A stretch of 64,000 nucleotides of DNA from Boswellia sacra (lineage: Eukaryota; Streptophyta; Magnoliopsida; Sapindales; Burseraceae). The stretch lies in NCBI GenBank assembly GCA_013180625.2, contig SNVD02001362.1, positions 1,181,501 through 1,245,500 on the forward strand. The letters run 5' to 3'. A model generated the notes under the pieces. The model ran no database searches. It saw only the letters and a program-made list of their open reading frames with translations, and was not told the origin of the DNA. The translations under genes were made by a program, and so were the position numbers. Shown piece by piece: positions 1 through 11,560 of the stretch. Position 1 is the stretch's first letter. The number at the start of each line of letters is the position of its first letter.

Positions 1-301
1 AGGCTGGCTTTTGTCTACGGTTGCACGGAGTTGTAAGAAACTTGAACTGCGAAGGATTGCGGTCACTCTCCTCTACCCCCTTCTCTCTCTCAGTGTTTCC
101 ACAGGTCGATTGCTTCCTTCTCTATTTCTCTCTGTGAAATTAGGCTCTCCATTCACATTATTTTTTGATACATTACAAGAAGATAGTAAGCAAAGAAACG
201 TCAGATCTTTTTTTTTTTTATTATTGAACTCAATACTGCTTATATACGCTGCCGTTTAGCCTTTAATTCACAGGCTTCTGCACTATTAGGGCTGAAAAAA
301 A
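1..301 (+). other. Upstream / 5' UTR region of the PRP38 gene
   Basis: This stretch holds no convincing coding sequence. It contains pyrimidine-rich tracts (about 66-130) and a poly-T run near 210, typical of plant promoters and 5' leaders. The start codon at 302 sits in AAAAAAAATGGCG, a good plant initiation context. I cannot place the transcription start. Confidence 0.5.
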
Positions 302-3300
302 ATGGCGAACCGTACAGACCCAGCAGCGAAGAGCATACGAGGAACGAACCCACAAAACCTGGTAGAGAAGATCCTCCGCACCAAGATACACCAGAGCACG
401 TACTGGAAGGAACAGTGTTTCGGATTAACGGCGGAAACTTTGGTCGACAAAGCCATGGAACTCGACCACCTTGGGGGCAGTTTCGGCGGCAGCCAAAAAC
501 CCACCCCCTTCATGTGTCTTGTCATGAAAATGCTCCAGATCCAGCCTGAGAAGGACATTGTTGTTGAGTTTATCAAAAACGACGATTACAAGTAATCTAT
601 TACAACCCTTTTTATTTAAATTAATTAATTTACTATGTGGTAAAATTGGAGTAAAATTCAGAGTAAATTGTTTTGTTTATTAGATTCTTATGTGCAGGTA
701 TGTCCGAGTTCTGGGAGCGTTTTACTTGCGGCTTACTGGGATTGATATTGATATTTATAGTTACCTTGAGCCATTGTACAATGACTATAGAAAATTGAGG
801 CGAAAATTGCCTGATGGACGTAAGTTTTAAGTTCGGTAGTTTCCTAATTTTTTTTTTCTTTTTATAAATCTTGCAACTTGGCTGATGTGTGGTTCTTGCT
901 TTTATTTTCAGAATTTTCTTTGACTCATGTGGATGAGGTGATTGATGAACTTCTTACGAAAGATTACTCGTGCGACATTGCATTGCCTCGCATTAAGAAA
1001 AGGTAATTCTCTTGAGTAATTATTAGTTTTATGTTGTGAATCTTTTGTTGTTTGGTTTGTTTTGATAACTCGTGGATGATTAGTTAAAGCGTAATTAGAA
1101 TTATAATGTTCTGATGTTGAGGGTTGTCTAAGGGAATGTATTCAAAATACAAAGGAGAACAAGTGAGGTAAAGTTGTTTGGTACTTATTTTGATGCTTAA
1201 ATTGGTAAAATAGCTTCTGAAGTAACTTGGATAAGCATATTCTTGCTCGAGTATTTGGATTAGCTTATTTTGATGGTGTTCTGGAGTACTTGGTGGATTA
1301 GGAGTCAAATTGCATCTGGATTGCAAAGAAGTAAAAACAAATACTTGTTGGAGTGATTTTGGAAAGTTGGGATTGTCTTGTTGAGAATATGTATTTCTTG
1401 TTGAATTCCTTTTTATTTGAATATATCTAATTTGTCTTCATGAAATCTTGTTAAAATATGTTGCACATATTTTTTCTTTTACCAAACAGATGGAATCTTG
1501 AGACAGTTGGTGCACTGGAACCTAGAATAAGTGTTCTAGAAGATGACTTCGAGGAAGAGGAAGAGAAGGAGGAGAATGATCAGCTCGGCGATGGATTGGA
1601 AGATGGGGCTTATGAGAAGGTTCGTATTTCTTTCCTTGTCAAAGTATAATCTTGCTCTTGTTCTTGCTATTATTTAGAATTTTGTTTCATCTTATTCTGT
1701 GTTAACAGGATTATCACCATGGGAGAAGCCCTGTAAGGGAGAGAGATAGAGATAAAAGACGCGAAAGTTATAGATACAGGTACAAGTCCTTTAATTAATT
1801 ATTTTTCTTATTTATTATTTTTTTTTTCCTGTTTTTTCATCTGGTTTTCTTGTGGAATGGTATCAAGAAGAAGTCTTTTCATTTCCTTCTTTGTTTTTAG
1901 TTTCTATGCCTATAATTGGTCTGTGGTCGGATGTTCTTTTATCTAGTGTACTTGTATAATTTGTGACAGATTTTTTTTTCCTAACACTTTTTTTTTTTTT
2001 TTTTGGGTTTTGTGATGACTATGTTCCATCACTAACTATCAAAGTGATGAACTATAAGATTTTAGTATAGAAGGAAAACTTTTATGATGAACAATGCTTT
2101 GAAGTATGAATTTAATCTCTCCAAGATAAATGATAATACCAAAGGAATAGTTAATGTACACATCATGGAAGCCTTGTTTTATGTTTTTGCATTTTGGTGA
2201 TGCAAAGCTTGGTTTGACTTAGGTGATGTTTAGAGCTTCGGAAGTGGACGAGGCTTGAGATCTTAGTTTGTGTTTTTATTATACGCTAGTTTATGCTAAT
2301 AATAACTTGGTCGGTTACTTGTTAACTTTGGAAGTCACTTTTACAATAATTCTTTGTGGCATTGAATGAGTCTCTATTTGACATACTAACACAGCTGACA
2401 GTTTTTTCTCGGGATATTCCTCAGAATGTCTGTCAAGCAATTAAGGCACTGCTAAGAAAAGTTTGAGTATTTTTTGTGTGGAAGCTGTCGGCCAGAATAA
2501 GTTTATCCCTATATATATATATATATATATATATCATTATGTTATGAATCATCTTGTTTCACAGTGGCATTTAAAGCCATTGGTGGCATAAAACAGCTTC
2601 CTACAGAAATATAGAATGATCCTGCCAGCTTTCTCTTTACTGATAGAGTGCAATGAGAAGTATGATGGATCAAACAATTCTATTGCATTCAGTTTTGAGT
2701 TTTTGGCTGTGGGTTTCGCTTAGGACTTCTAATTGAAATTTAAGTTGTGCATATCTTCTTCATCATACAATTAGTATTTAATTGGTTGATGTTGGTCGAT
2801 TTAACTTTTTGCAAGGACATCTATTTGCCCTCTTGTTGTACTGACACAATCCAGTAATCTGGTTTATTTTGTTTCTCAGTCATTGGCTTAGAATAAGTGA
2901 GAATTGAAACAATAGAATTGAAACCATAAATTCTATTGTTTCACAAATCTAAAGAGTATTTTAATGTTCTATTGAATATTTTGATTTACAAATGCCTCAT
3001 ACATATTTTCGGGGATGAGAGTGTGGACTCTAAATTTTGTTTTTAAGCTCACATGGTCCTCTTTATGTTTCTGTTCTTTCTTTTTAGGGATAGGGACTAC
3101 AACAGGGATCGTGACTATAATAGGGATTATGACAGAGAACGAGGACGTGGCAGAGACAGGGATAGGGACAGGGACAGGGACAGGGACAGGTATCACTTAC
3201 GAGAAGAGAAGGAATATGTTCGTGGCAGGGACCGAGAAAGAGGGAGGGAAGGTGGGGATCGGGACCGCGAGAGGCGAGATAGGGATCGTGGGAGGCGAAG

Positions 3301-3523
3301 GAGTCCAAGCCCAAGTAGTAGGGATCGCAAGAGGCATGCTCGTAGCAGCATGAGTCCTAGAAGGCATGCAGATGAACCAGAGGATGCTGGCGCCCGTGCA
3401 GAGCCAAAGAAGAAGAAAGAGAAGAAGGAAAAGAAGGATGATGGGACTGACCACCCTGATCCAGAAATTGCTGAAGCTAACAGGATACGAGCATCCCTTG
3501 GATTGAAACCATTGAAGCTTTAA
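302..3523 (+). CDS. PRP38: PRP38-family pre-mRNA splicing factor, six exons
   Basis: Six exons join with consensus GT..AG borders: 302-591, 698-819, 912-1002, 1490-1619, 1709-1779 and 3088-3523. They total 1140 bases, giving 379 residues and a stop, with every phase matching. Residues 1-167 (exons 1-3) are the PRP38 domain, seen in [36 protein letters not shown] and [14 protein letters not shown]. Exon 4 adds an acidic stretch rich in Glu. Exons 5-6 are an Arg/Asp and Arg/Ser-rich tail with RD repeats, SPSPSS, a Lys-rich block and a conserved end near [13 protein letters not shown]38 is a tri-snRNP-associated factor needed for spliceosome activation in the nucleus; that role is known for the family and inferred here. 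Intron 5 is long (1308 bases) and holds a TA microsatellite near 2510-2534. The length fits plant orthologues. The gene looks intact. Confidence 0.95.
3153..3190 (+). repeat. GGGACA hexamer run encoding Arg-Asp repeats
   Basis: A short tandem run of the hexamer GGGACA (one unit GGGATA) lies inside the last PRP38 exon and encodes consecutive Arg-Asp pairs. It keeps frame, so copy-number change would lengthen or shorten the charged tail without breaking the protein. Confidence 0.8.
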
Positions 3524-5850
3524 CCATGTGGAAAAAAAATAATAATAATAATGTAATATTTTGCTGTTTAGATGCTTCGTCAACTTCTGCAGTCAATACT
3601 TACATGTGGGCATTAGAAAGTGCATATTAGGGATTTTTCTTGTACTATTTTGCTCTTATCCTGTTAACTATCTTTGGTTTTGTACCATGAAGATTGTAAA
3701 TATGTCTGACCTCAATGTAGTCTTTTAAGCAGCTGAAGCTCTATATTTTTCCCGATAAGCCATGATGGCTCGACCAGCATGTCCGATAACTGGCCATTTG
3801 ACAAAGATAGTATTATTCATAGTCTCTATTAAACTTCTATTTTCTTGTTATTCCAATTTCTCATTACTGTTAGTAACTCCGAATCTTCGAGATCCGAAAG
3901 AATGAACTACGCAGAAATATTTGTCTGGCGTTAAAAGTAGATTAAAATATGTTATATAAAATCTTATTACATTTTGTGGCATAAGTAATTAGTCTGGGAT
4001 TAATTCTTTTTGTGATCGTTGGTCTTATAAACGTCAATAATTCATCATCAAGCGTAAATGGGAGAAATGAGTTTGAATACGTTAATGGTATACACAAAGC
4101 TTTATATTAGAAGTGTGAATGATTTTCTTATAAACTTGCATTCGGGTGGGATGAAACCATATACATATATCCATTATACATAACAAGCTTCTTGATAAGA
4201 AAGCTTGTGCAATAGTGAATGATCAGTTCATAATTCCTGAACCAAAAAAATATATTATACAGGTATCCTATCGTAATCTTTATTGTTTCTATTTAATCTT
4301 ATTAATTATCTTATTAGACCTCACGTTTTCCAAGGAGTAATTGAGCTGTTATACTTACAAAACAATAGTAATCATCAAAGATTTTATGAATGATTTTTGG
4401 GCAGCGGTTTCAGAAGATGCCATTTTTTCCAAAATAATTTACTAATTACTAAAATTTTTTGAATGTCACAACAATAGCCTATCTTAATCTCGATGAAGGG
4501 AGTTTAAAGAGGCCGAAATAAGGTAAATAAGGCAACCTACTAAAAATTTGTTGTTTCTTTCACAATTACGAAATAATTATTAAGCTTCATGTTTATATAA
4601 TTACTTAAGAATCACAAAGAAAAGAATTACAGAAAAATCGAGAAAATCTTAATTCAAAATTCATCAAAACCTGTTGAAACAATGAAAAATGAAAGTTTAA
4701 ATACCATAAAGCCTACTCTAACCAAAATATCGTGGACTGGGAATGCTAACTCTCTTGAAATAGGTTTTTTTTCTCCTCTCCCCCCGCCCCGAATTTTTGT
4801 TAACGTTCTGATTTCTCATTATATGAAAAAATTAGAAATTAAAACAAAACCATCAAAACGAACAACAAATCAAAGGGAGCTAAAAAAGAAGTTGTCAAAC
4901 AATGTCAACAAATCCAATTTAGGTCTAAACATCTTTTTTAGCCGAAAATAGGATGAGGGCAAAAAAATTATTGGGTCTTACTCACTAGCCCATTTCCAGT
5001 GGAACTAAGGTCTTTCAACATCAAAATTTTCTGATGAACAATGCCGCACCATCATGTTAATATATCGAAAGACAACTTTTCTTGTGATCCTTACATACCA
5101 TGAACTATTTTGTCAGATTATTTGCATTAAATTTTATTTTTTTCATTTTAAATAGCCTATTGATTATTGATATGAAGTCTTATAATCGAGTTTCAACTAG
5201 GTTTAAATATTTGTTGTAGTGTGAGAGATGCAGTAGACTACTTTGAAAAAAATTGTTTATATACTTAGCTATATTTTGTCCCTTACAAATGTTTTACAGG
5301 CCACGAGCCTGGGCAAGCAGAAGTGAGAGGTTTCATTCATGTGATAACTTCTCGGCAGTTTGGCAAAGAAAATGAAATGACAGATGCTCAGAAAACTTAG
5401 AAAACAAAATGAAATACTTTTCCAGAGTCTAAGCAAGGCTCATCATCAAATTGTCCTCATATATTTTCCTACTTTAATTAAATTATATTTTAGTTATAAT
5501 AAGGATTTGCATTGTCATTTGAATTCAAGTTTATTCCGATTTATTAATCTTAATATGATTTAGGTTTATGGTTATATATTTTCATTGAAGTTGATTAATA
5601 ATATTTAGAAATTATTTAATTCGTGAATTTAGGAGTTATTGCCATTGGATTTTGTTCCCTTAAATAGTATTTAGTGTCTATCCTACATCAGTGTGTCAGG
5701 ATATAATACAAGTAGCATTCAACGTCACGTTGATATTCTAAAGCTTTTTCAGCCACATGTTTCTCAATACTACTTGAATCGTAAACCGTAGTACTTTTTC
5801 TTTTTTTTGTTACATTTGTAATTATTATACCAACCATCGTATATATATAT
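3524..5850. other. PRP38 3' UTR and intergenic AT-rich DNA
   Basis: After the stop codon come AAT-rich runs (3533-3553) and T-rich stretches that can serve as plant polyadenylation signals. The rest has no supported gene. The only gene-like piece is at 5298-5399, listed separately. Confidence 0.6.
5298..5399 (+). pseudogene. Orphan exon-like open stretch, unidentified
   Basis: A T-rich stretch ending in ACAG is followed by an open frame of about 33 codons ending in TAG. It reads in part RGFIHVITSRQFGKENEM and TDAQKT. Its composition is protein-like and unlike the AT-rich DNA around it, and it resembles a last exon after a splice acceptor. I do not recognise the parent gene. It may be a captured or decayed exon. 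Confidence 0.3.
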
Positions 5851-6110
5851 ATATCTTTGGACAAAATTTTTTTACATAAAATTAGACAAAAAATATGTCT
5901 TTTGATAAAATTTTTTTTTCATAAAATTAGACATAAATTTTTAATTATTGATTTATAAAATTCAATAGTTGAGATGATTGATGAGTTAGTAGTATTAAAT
6001 ACAATTTTTTAACTTTCAATCTCAATTATTGAATTTTATGAGATCAATGGCTAAAAAATTGTGTCAATAAATTGTATCAAAACTTTGTATCAAAATATCT
6101 CTTCCTATAT
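5850..6110. mobile_element. Palindromic MITE-like repeat, copy 1
   Basis: About 250 bases whose two halves are roughly inverted copies. The left side reads GGACAAAATTTTTTTACAT and the right side, on the other strand, GATACAATTTATTGACAC. The centre contains GATGATTGATGAGTTAG. Related copies lie at about 14890-15100 (opposite orientation) and about 60170-60310 (partial). I did not fix exact ends or a target duplication. Confidence 0.5.
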
Positions 6111-7540
6111 AAATATTAATGCCTCGATTAATTAATACTATTGGGACTATGAAAGAATATTAGTTTAGTGAGGTTATTTATTTATCGATAAATGAATAAT
6201 TTATTAATTTAAGAAGATTTTTATATTTTAATTATTTATAACATATCTTCTTTTTATACATATTCATGTATGTGTATAAATAAAAATACAATGAATAATA
6301 TGGTTAAAAGTTAATAGAATCACCTACTAACAATGATTATTGAAGGAATAATAGATATATCGAATGATGATCAAAATCCAAATTAGATTATGATCTAAAT
6401 GATAGTTCTATTTTAGTAAATGTTTTTCAAAAAAGGTTACTCAAGCAATTGTAACCTTAAATAACCACTTGATAAAATATTACAATGTGAAAAACATGTA
6501 ACAAATATAGTGTATGTTTAAAAAAAAATTAAGGATGAGGTTGAGTTTGGTTTAGATAAAAAGAAAAAACAAAAAACAAAAAACTTTAGATGCCTATTTT
6601 AAAAAATAGCAAAATTAAAAAACTAAAAATTATTAAAAAAAAAATCACACCACAAAAAATTATGTCACCTATTGCAACTCATTTACGGTGGCACTAAATA
6701 GTAGCCACAAATAGGCAACTTTATGACACATTTTTTTCTACTAAGACAGCGAGTAAGTAGACACAAATGACCTTGAACAGCCAACCTAAACATAAAAGAT
6801 TTCTTAACGCACAAAAACCCTAATTGGCTCCTCTTATCTTTCTCTCTCGCCTCTTCGCCAGTGTGAAGCCATGGCTTTGGATGAAGTCTTTTCAGTTGTG
6901 GCTTCTGTCGGTGACAGTTTCTTTGTCAACAATGATGACTAACTTCCCAAGCTCGATCTCAATTGAAGAAGAGTAAGTATTTTTCCAAACTCTTTTCTTC
7001 CTAAATTTCAACTTGTTTCGTGGTTCTCTATTCATAATTTGATTTTTTTAATGGATTTCCCTATTATGGTAGTATTTTTCTCTTGATTTCATAGCTGTGA
7101 TGTTTCGATTTCAAATTTTTCAGCAACGCTTCAAATTCTTGTATGACCAGTATCATATCCTAGGGTTTTTACATTTCAATTTCATGAAGTAATCTCTCAA
7201 GGAATCAACTATGAAGGCTATTCGCCATTTCATTTCTCAACCAATTTGAGTGAAACCAATTTGTACTTCGATAAAACACTTGCATCGCTAGAAGTTGATG
7301 ATCAAGAGTCAGAGGAACACGCTACTGGTCGCATTGGCTTCAATGTTCTACTGGTTGCTCTACTCAGTGACATATCTTGTGGTGAAAATCGAGTAGTTGA
7401 ATCAGAGGATTAAGAGGCTGAAGAACAAGGATTGGTCGAATTCGAGGTTATGTTAATGTTTTTGATATCAATATTAATTTTTTTAGGGGTTTTATGTTTA
7501 AATTTACTCTAGGATTTTATGAAACAAAACTGTTGTGTTT
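6111..7540. other. AT-rich intergenic region with weak gene-like fragment
   Basis: 6110-6650 is AT-rich with nothing recognisable. At 6650-6740 short motifs (GCCACAAATAGGCAAC, TTTTTTTCTACTA) resemble a transposon terminus but I could not pair them. From 6870 an ATG opens 23 codons (MALDEVFSVVASVGDSFF) before a stop and a GTAAGT. A protein-like stretch at 7200-7440 has no continuous frame. I cannot name a parent gene. Confidence 0.35.
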
Positions 7541-7554
7541 CGTGAATCATAGAC

Positions 7555-7860
7555 TTACTTCTTCAAGAGAGACTGAACATTTTCTATGTCCTCCGCCAAC
7601 TGCTTGACCGATTCAGGTTCTTCTGAATTGATTGGGCCTTTCCTCTTATTTTTGCCTTGGCTAGTCTCACCATCACCATCACCATCACCGTTTCCCTTGG
7701 GTGGTGACAGATTCATGTAGTAAGGCCCATTTTGGAGTGCTTCAATGAGTTGGGCCACTTGTTGTTGGTGTGCGGTCATGTCAGCTCTCAATTGGGTTAC
7801 CTCAGTATTATTGTTGTTGGGTGCAGTCATTTCATCAATTGGTTCTTCTTGCCTTGTCAA
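7555..7860 (-). pseudogene. Gag-leader remnant of an LTR retrotransposon
   Basis: A 101-residue open stretch on the minus strand begins MTRQEEPIDEM and runs through a Gln-rich region, a Gly-Asp repeat (GDGDGDG) and a Lys-Arg-rich segment to a charged end. The composition resembles the N-terminal Gag leader of Ty3/gypsy elements, and it lies downstream (minus strand) of LTR-like DNA at 8-11 kb. No capsid, protease or polymerase follows, so at most it is a truncated remnant. The assignment rests on composition and context only. Confidence 0.4.
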
Positions 7861-9530
7861 ACGACCACCTTGCCTAACCCAAGCTATGATAGCTGCGAAA
7901 CAAAGGTATTAATGACATGCATGCATACGTGTATGCATGATATGATGCATGCTCATTCAAGGGCATAGACACGCTTTCAGCCTTCCAACCTTATTCTTCC
8001 CACACACGTGAGTTCGAGTCTCTTTCCTTAGGATTTTTGGCGTCATTTCCAAGACATTATCATGGGACATGGGAATATGAGATTCTCTCTCCTAATTCTG
8101 ACATTCATGTTGATGTGGGATTCTTCATGATTATCATAACATAGTTTTCTAAACGTCATGATAACCTTACCTTATGGCACATGTCCCCATTTTATTCTTA
8201 TGGGTGACTGTACATGTGGTATTCATTTGTGGTTCCTTAAGGTTTTGAGTTGATGTTATTCTAATCATAGGAAATTTACATCTATAGACATGCAATTCAG
8301 CATAGGTTTTGGATATTCATACTATTGAAAAATTCCAGAGTCATCTATATGGACTTGAGTCTCAAGGGTCAAATCGTCTAAGCTCCTTCGAGTCAGAGAT
8401 ATCCCCTTAGGCAAATCTCTTTTTATACCAATTCAATGGTACGTGCTCAAAGGTAGTGACACTAACATGAGTCGTCTAGGGTTTGAATGGAGTCAAAGAC
8501 TTCTCATTCCAATGCCATATGGCTAGTTTAGGCAGTTCGTGCTCATTGTGTGCAAAAGTATAGTGATGCAAGGACTATTATACTAACACGAGATATTAGA
8601 ATTTGGTATTCCTATCAGAATCAACTTCTTTTATTCCCAGTGGATTCGCCACTATAAACGAGGCTTTCATCCCACCAGAGTGTTTGTGATCATGACACTT
8701 TGTCAAAGCCTCTTTCGAGACTTAAGAGAACATAAACAAGTCATAGACACGTTTGGAGAATGGAGTCGACACCCAATTATTCAATTAGAAATGAATGGGA
8801 GCAATCTGATCCCTCACTTCGAGACCTAAACTACCTTCGTCCCTTCAGATACGGGTTCGAGAAGTTAGGTATAAGTCATTTGATCCGTCCGGATATAAAT
8901 TTGGCCTCTACTAAGGAAATACCAAATAAAAATATCTCAAATTGACATACAGTCCACTTAAGTTGTTGGTTTTATGCACATATTTTATTTTTATCTTTAT
9001 TTAGATATGTAAAGTGACTATTCAATCAAAGTAGTAATATATTCATGTATAGAAAGAGGGAGGAGAATAGATTACGTTGCCTTCAAACATGGGGGAAAAG
9101 GAAGAGGATTACAATAGTCGTTATTCAACAATAAAGTAGTATTCTACTTTAAATACTTCAAATTCCATACATTTATATGAATTATACATTCAGTAATCAA
9201 TTTGAAACCTAATCAATGATGAATTTCTTACCACCATACGTGAGTCTATTCAGTGTCTATTAAGCTTCTTTCATGACATATTCAATAATAATACGAGGCC
9301 ATAATCTAATATCACGGCAATTTGACCTAGATTCGATAGTTCTATCATTCAAATTGCTATTCTAGTATAATTCATATTAATTCATGACATTTTTAGCCTA
9401 AACATGGTTATCATGACATATTCTAGTCTAAGTCAAACAATCAAAATCAAACAAGGTTATTCTAGCCCAATCCAAGCATTCAAGGGTAATATAGTAATTT
9501 CTCACCAATTCTATGCTATTTCCTAGTATG
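7861..9530 (-). mobile_element. Decayed retrotransposon leader/LTR DNA
   Basis: This stretch is noncoding and richer in mixed sequence than its AT-rich surroundings. It contains a GGAGTCGACACCC motif (8762 on) of a type I associate with noncoding leaders of large gypsy elements, and short repeated CATGATT words toward 9500. No polymerase genes or clear LTR ends are visible. I read it as the untranslated part of the element whose Gag remnant is at 7555-7860. Confidence 0.35.
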
Positions 9531-10616
9531 CTTCAAAGCAATTATAAGTTCTCCTAGCATGATTATAATCATGTACTCCTAAACATGATTCTGAGCATTT
9601 ATAAATGAAATGAAATGAAATTCCTAAACATGATTCTAATAAAGAAGGAATAGTGGACTTATCTTGGATGTTTATCCATCTCGCAAAACAAATAAAAGAA
9701 TTAAACAGTTCATAAAACCCTAAACATGCTCCTAAGTATCAAAATAAACCCTAATCATGCTTAATTCTAAGCAAGAAAATAAACAAAAAAATATGAGGGA
9801 GAAGAGCGGACTGCTCTTAAGACGTACCCTTTCCCGATTTAGAGAAATAAAATGCTTAAAAATCTTTAAACTAGAAAAACTTTCTCGAGTTTTTGAGTGT
9901 GTCTTCAAGAGGGAGAAGAGAGGATTATATTCAATAATTGATGTGCCTTGAAAATTGAGCCAATAGGGGTTTATATAGGTGAGGCCTGGAGCTGAAAAAG
10001 AAAGCATTGAAACAAAACAAGATGGTTAGAATTGAAATATTCCAAAATTAAGGGACCAACAGCCAGGCGACTGTTGGCAAACCGTCAGACGACTATCAGT
10101 CAACAGTCGGGTGGTCGTTTGATCGTTGGGCGGATGTTGGTGAACAGTGGAGCGACTATTCTCCCTTCAGTCCTTCCTATTTTGACAGTTTGTAGTGCAG
10201 TCCCTTCCAACCTTCATCTGTTTGATCGTGTATAACTTTTCAAGTTCAACTCTGATTTACAATCCATAAATTTCTACGAAAATTAGACATTCGTATCTTC
10301 ACAACAGTAAATGACTTATCAGTAGATTCCTTCTGGATAAATTTCTGTGATTTTTTGAAGTCACATATCAATTTTTGATAATTTTCATCATTTCTTTCTC
10401 ACCTTTCTTTTCTTAGCTTCCAAGGGTATTTTAGTCATTTCAATCACTTGACATTCATCTTCATTTCATTATCGAGCCTTAAAAATTTAGTGTCTACACA
10501 TATTCTAATCATGTACTCCTAAGCATGATTCTAAAGCAGCAAAGAAAATAAACTTCTAATCACGATTCTAGATAAAGGAGGGAAAGTGGACTTACCTTGA
10601 CATGCTTATCCAACTT

Positions 10617-10753
10617 TTTTTTTTGGAAAAATTATTATTCACATAAAAGAAAAGGAGATTGTACAAGATATGAGGGGCATACCCCAAGAAGAGTACCTAG
10701 TATTCACAAGTCCAAAAGAAAATACCAATGCCCAAAGGGCCCGAACAAAACAA
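10617..10753 (-). mobile_element. Short LINE/SINE 3'-end insertion with TSD
   Basis: A 137-base insertion interrupts the repeat unit. It is flanked by the 12-base direct repeat CTTATCCAACTT (10605-10616 and 10754-10765). On the minus strand it ends in a short A run directly against the duplication, which is the signature of target-primed reverse transcription. Its minus strand contains GGGTATGCCCC and a TTCTTTTATGTGAATAATAA end resembling 3' ends of plant L1-type LINEs. The paralogous unit at 9.5 kb lacks it, which confirms an insertion. Confidence 0.7.
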
Positions 10754-11430
10754 CTTATCCAACTTACAAAACAAACAAATGGTTAAAACAATTCATAATA
10801 ATCCTAAACATGCTTCTGGGCATCAAAATAAATCCTAAACATGCTCTTTCTAAAGAAAATGAAACCTAGACATGTTTATTCTAAAACAATAAAAATAAAG
10901 AAGAAAACCGGAGGAAGAAAGAGAGAACTGCAATCAGGACGTATCTTTTTCAGTTTTAGAGCAATATAAAACGCTCAAAAAATATTAGACTAGAAGAGAC
11001 TATATGAAATTCTCATAAGTATATCCTAAAGGGAGAGAGACAAGATTTCTGGATGCCTTTTAGAATTGTGCTAAAGGTATGCTTAAATAGGCTTTATTTG
11101 GAGTAAAAATTAATTTAAAAAAAAAATGGGATTTTGATGAATAGTACCAACATGAACAGTGTTGGCCGGTGGTGAACAGTGTGACCAGGTGAATAGTGTA
11201 CTCTTAGTTAACTATGTTTGATTGATCGTAACTTTTTGTACAAAATTCTAATTTATAATCCATAAATTTGTACAGAAACTAGAGTTTCGGAGCTTTGCAA
11301 CAACATTTGATTCGTTGCTAGATTCTTTCTAGATTAATTTCTATAATTTTGCAAAGTTGAACGTCATTTTTCTAAGTTTTTTGGTCTTTCACCTTGGCAC
11401 ACCTTTCTTTCCATTCAATGCGAATTCGGC

Positions 11431-11510
11431 CATTTCACATTGGTCAACACACGTCTATGTTTCATTGAGCCATTTCACATTGGTCAACACACGTCTATGT
11501 TTCATTGAGC
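11431..11510. repeat. Perfect 40-bp tandem duplication
   Basis: A 40-base unit beginning CATTTCACATTGGTCAACAC and ending TTCATTGAGC occurs twice back to back, at 11431-11470 and 11471-11510, with no mismatch. The lack of divergence implies a recent slip or unequal exchange in otherwise old repeat DNA. Confidence 0.95.
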
Positions 11511-11560
11511 GTAAAAATCAAGCGTCTGCAACGATTAATATCTAAACATCATACAATTAA

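Larger units (their letters stand above)
9535..11560 (-). mobile_element. Two diverged, head-to-tail LTR-like units
   Basis: DNA at about 9535-10490 recurs in diverged form at about 10500-11400. Shared words include CATGTACTCCTAA, GTGGACTTA, CTAAACATGCT and AATCCATAAATTT, in the same order. Each unit has a minus-strand TATA-like box (rc of TATATAGG near 9975; AAATAGGC near 11085) next to repeats of GAACAGT/GAATAGT, as in many plant LTR promoters. I read them as tandem or nested LTRs on the minus strand. The second unit carries a separate insertion at 10617-10753. Confidence 0.5.

Noticed and set aside
2969..3583. Long overlapping open frames on both strands across the last PRP38 exon
   Set aside because: They are shadows of the Arg-Asp/Arg-Ser repeat; only the frame with matching splice phases is coding.
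6650..6740. Possible transposon end (TTTTTTTCTACTA with GCCACAAATAGGCAAC)
   Set aside because: I could not find a partner end or a target duplication.
8000..8035. tRNA-like TpsiC motif GAGTTCGAGTCTC
   Set aside because: There is no matching acceptor stem, anticodon arm or D arm upstream. It lies in retroelement-like DNA.
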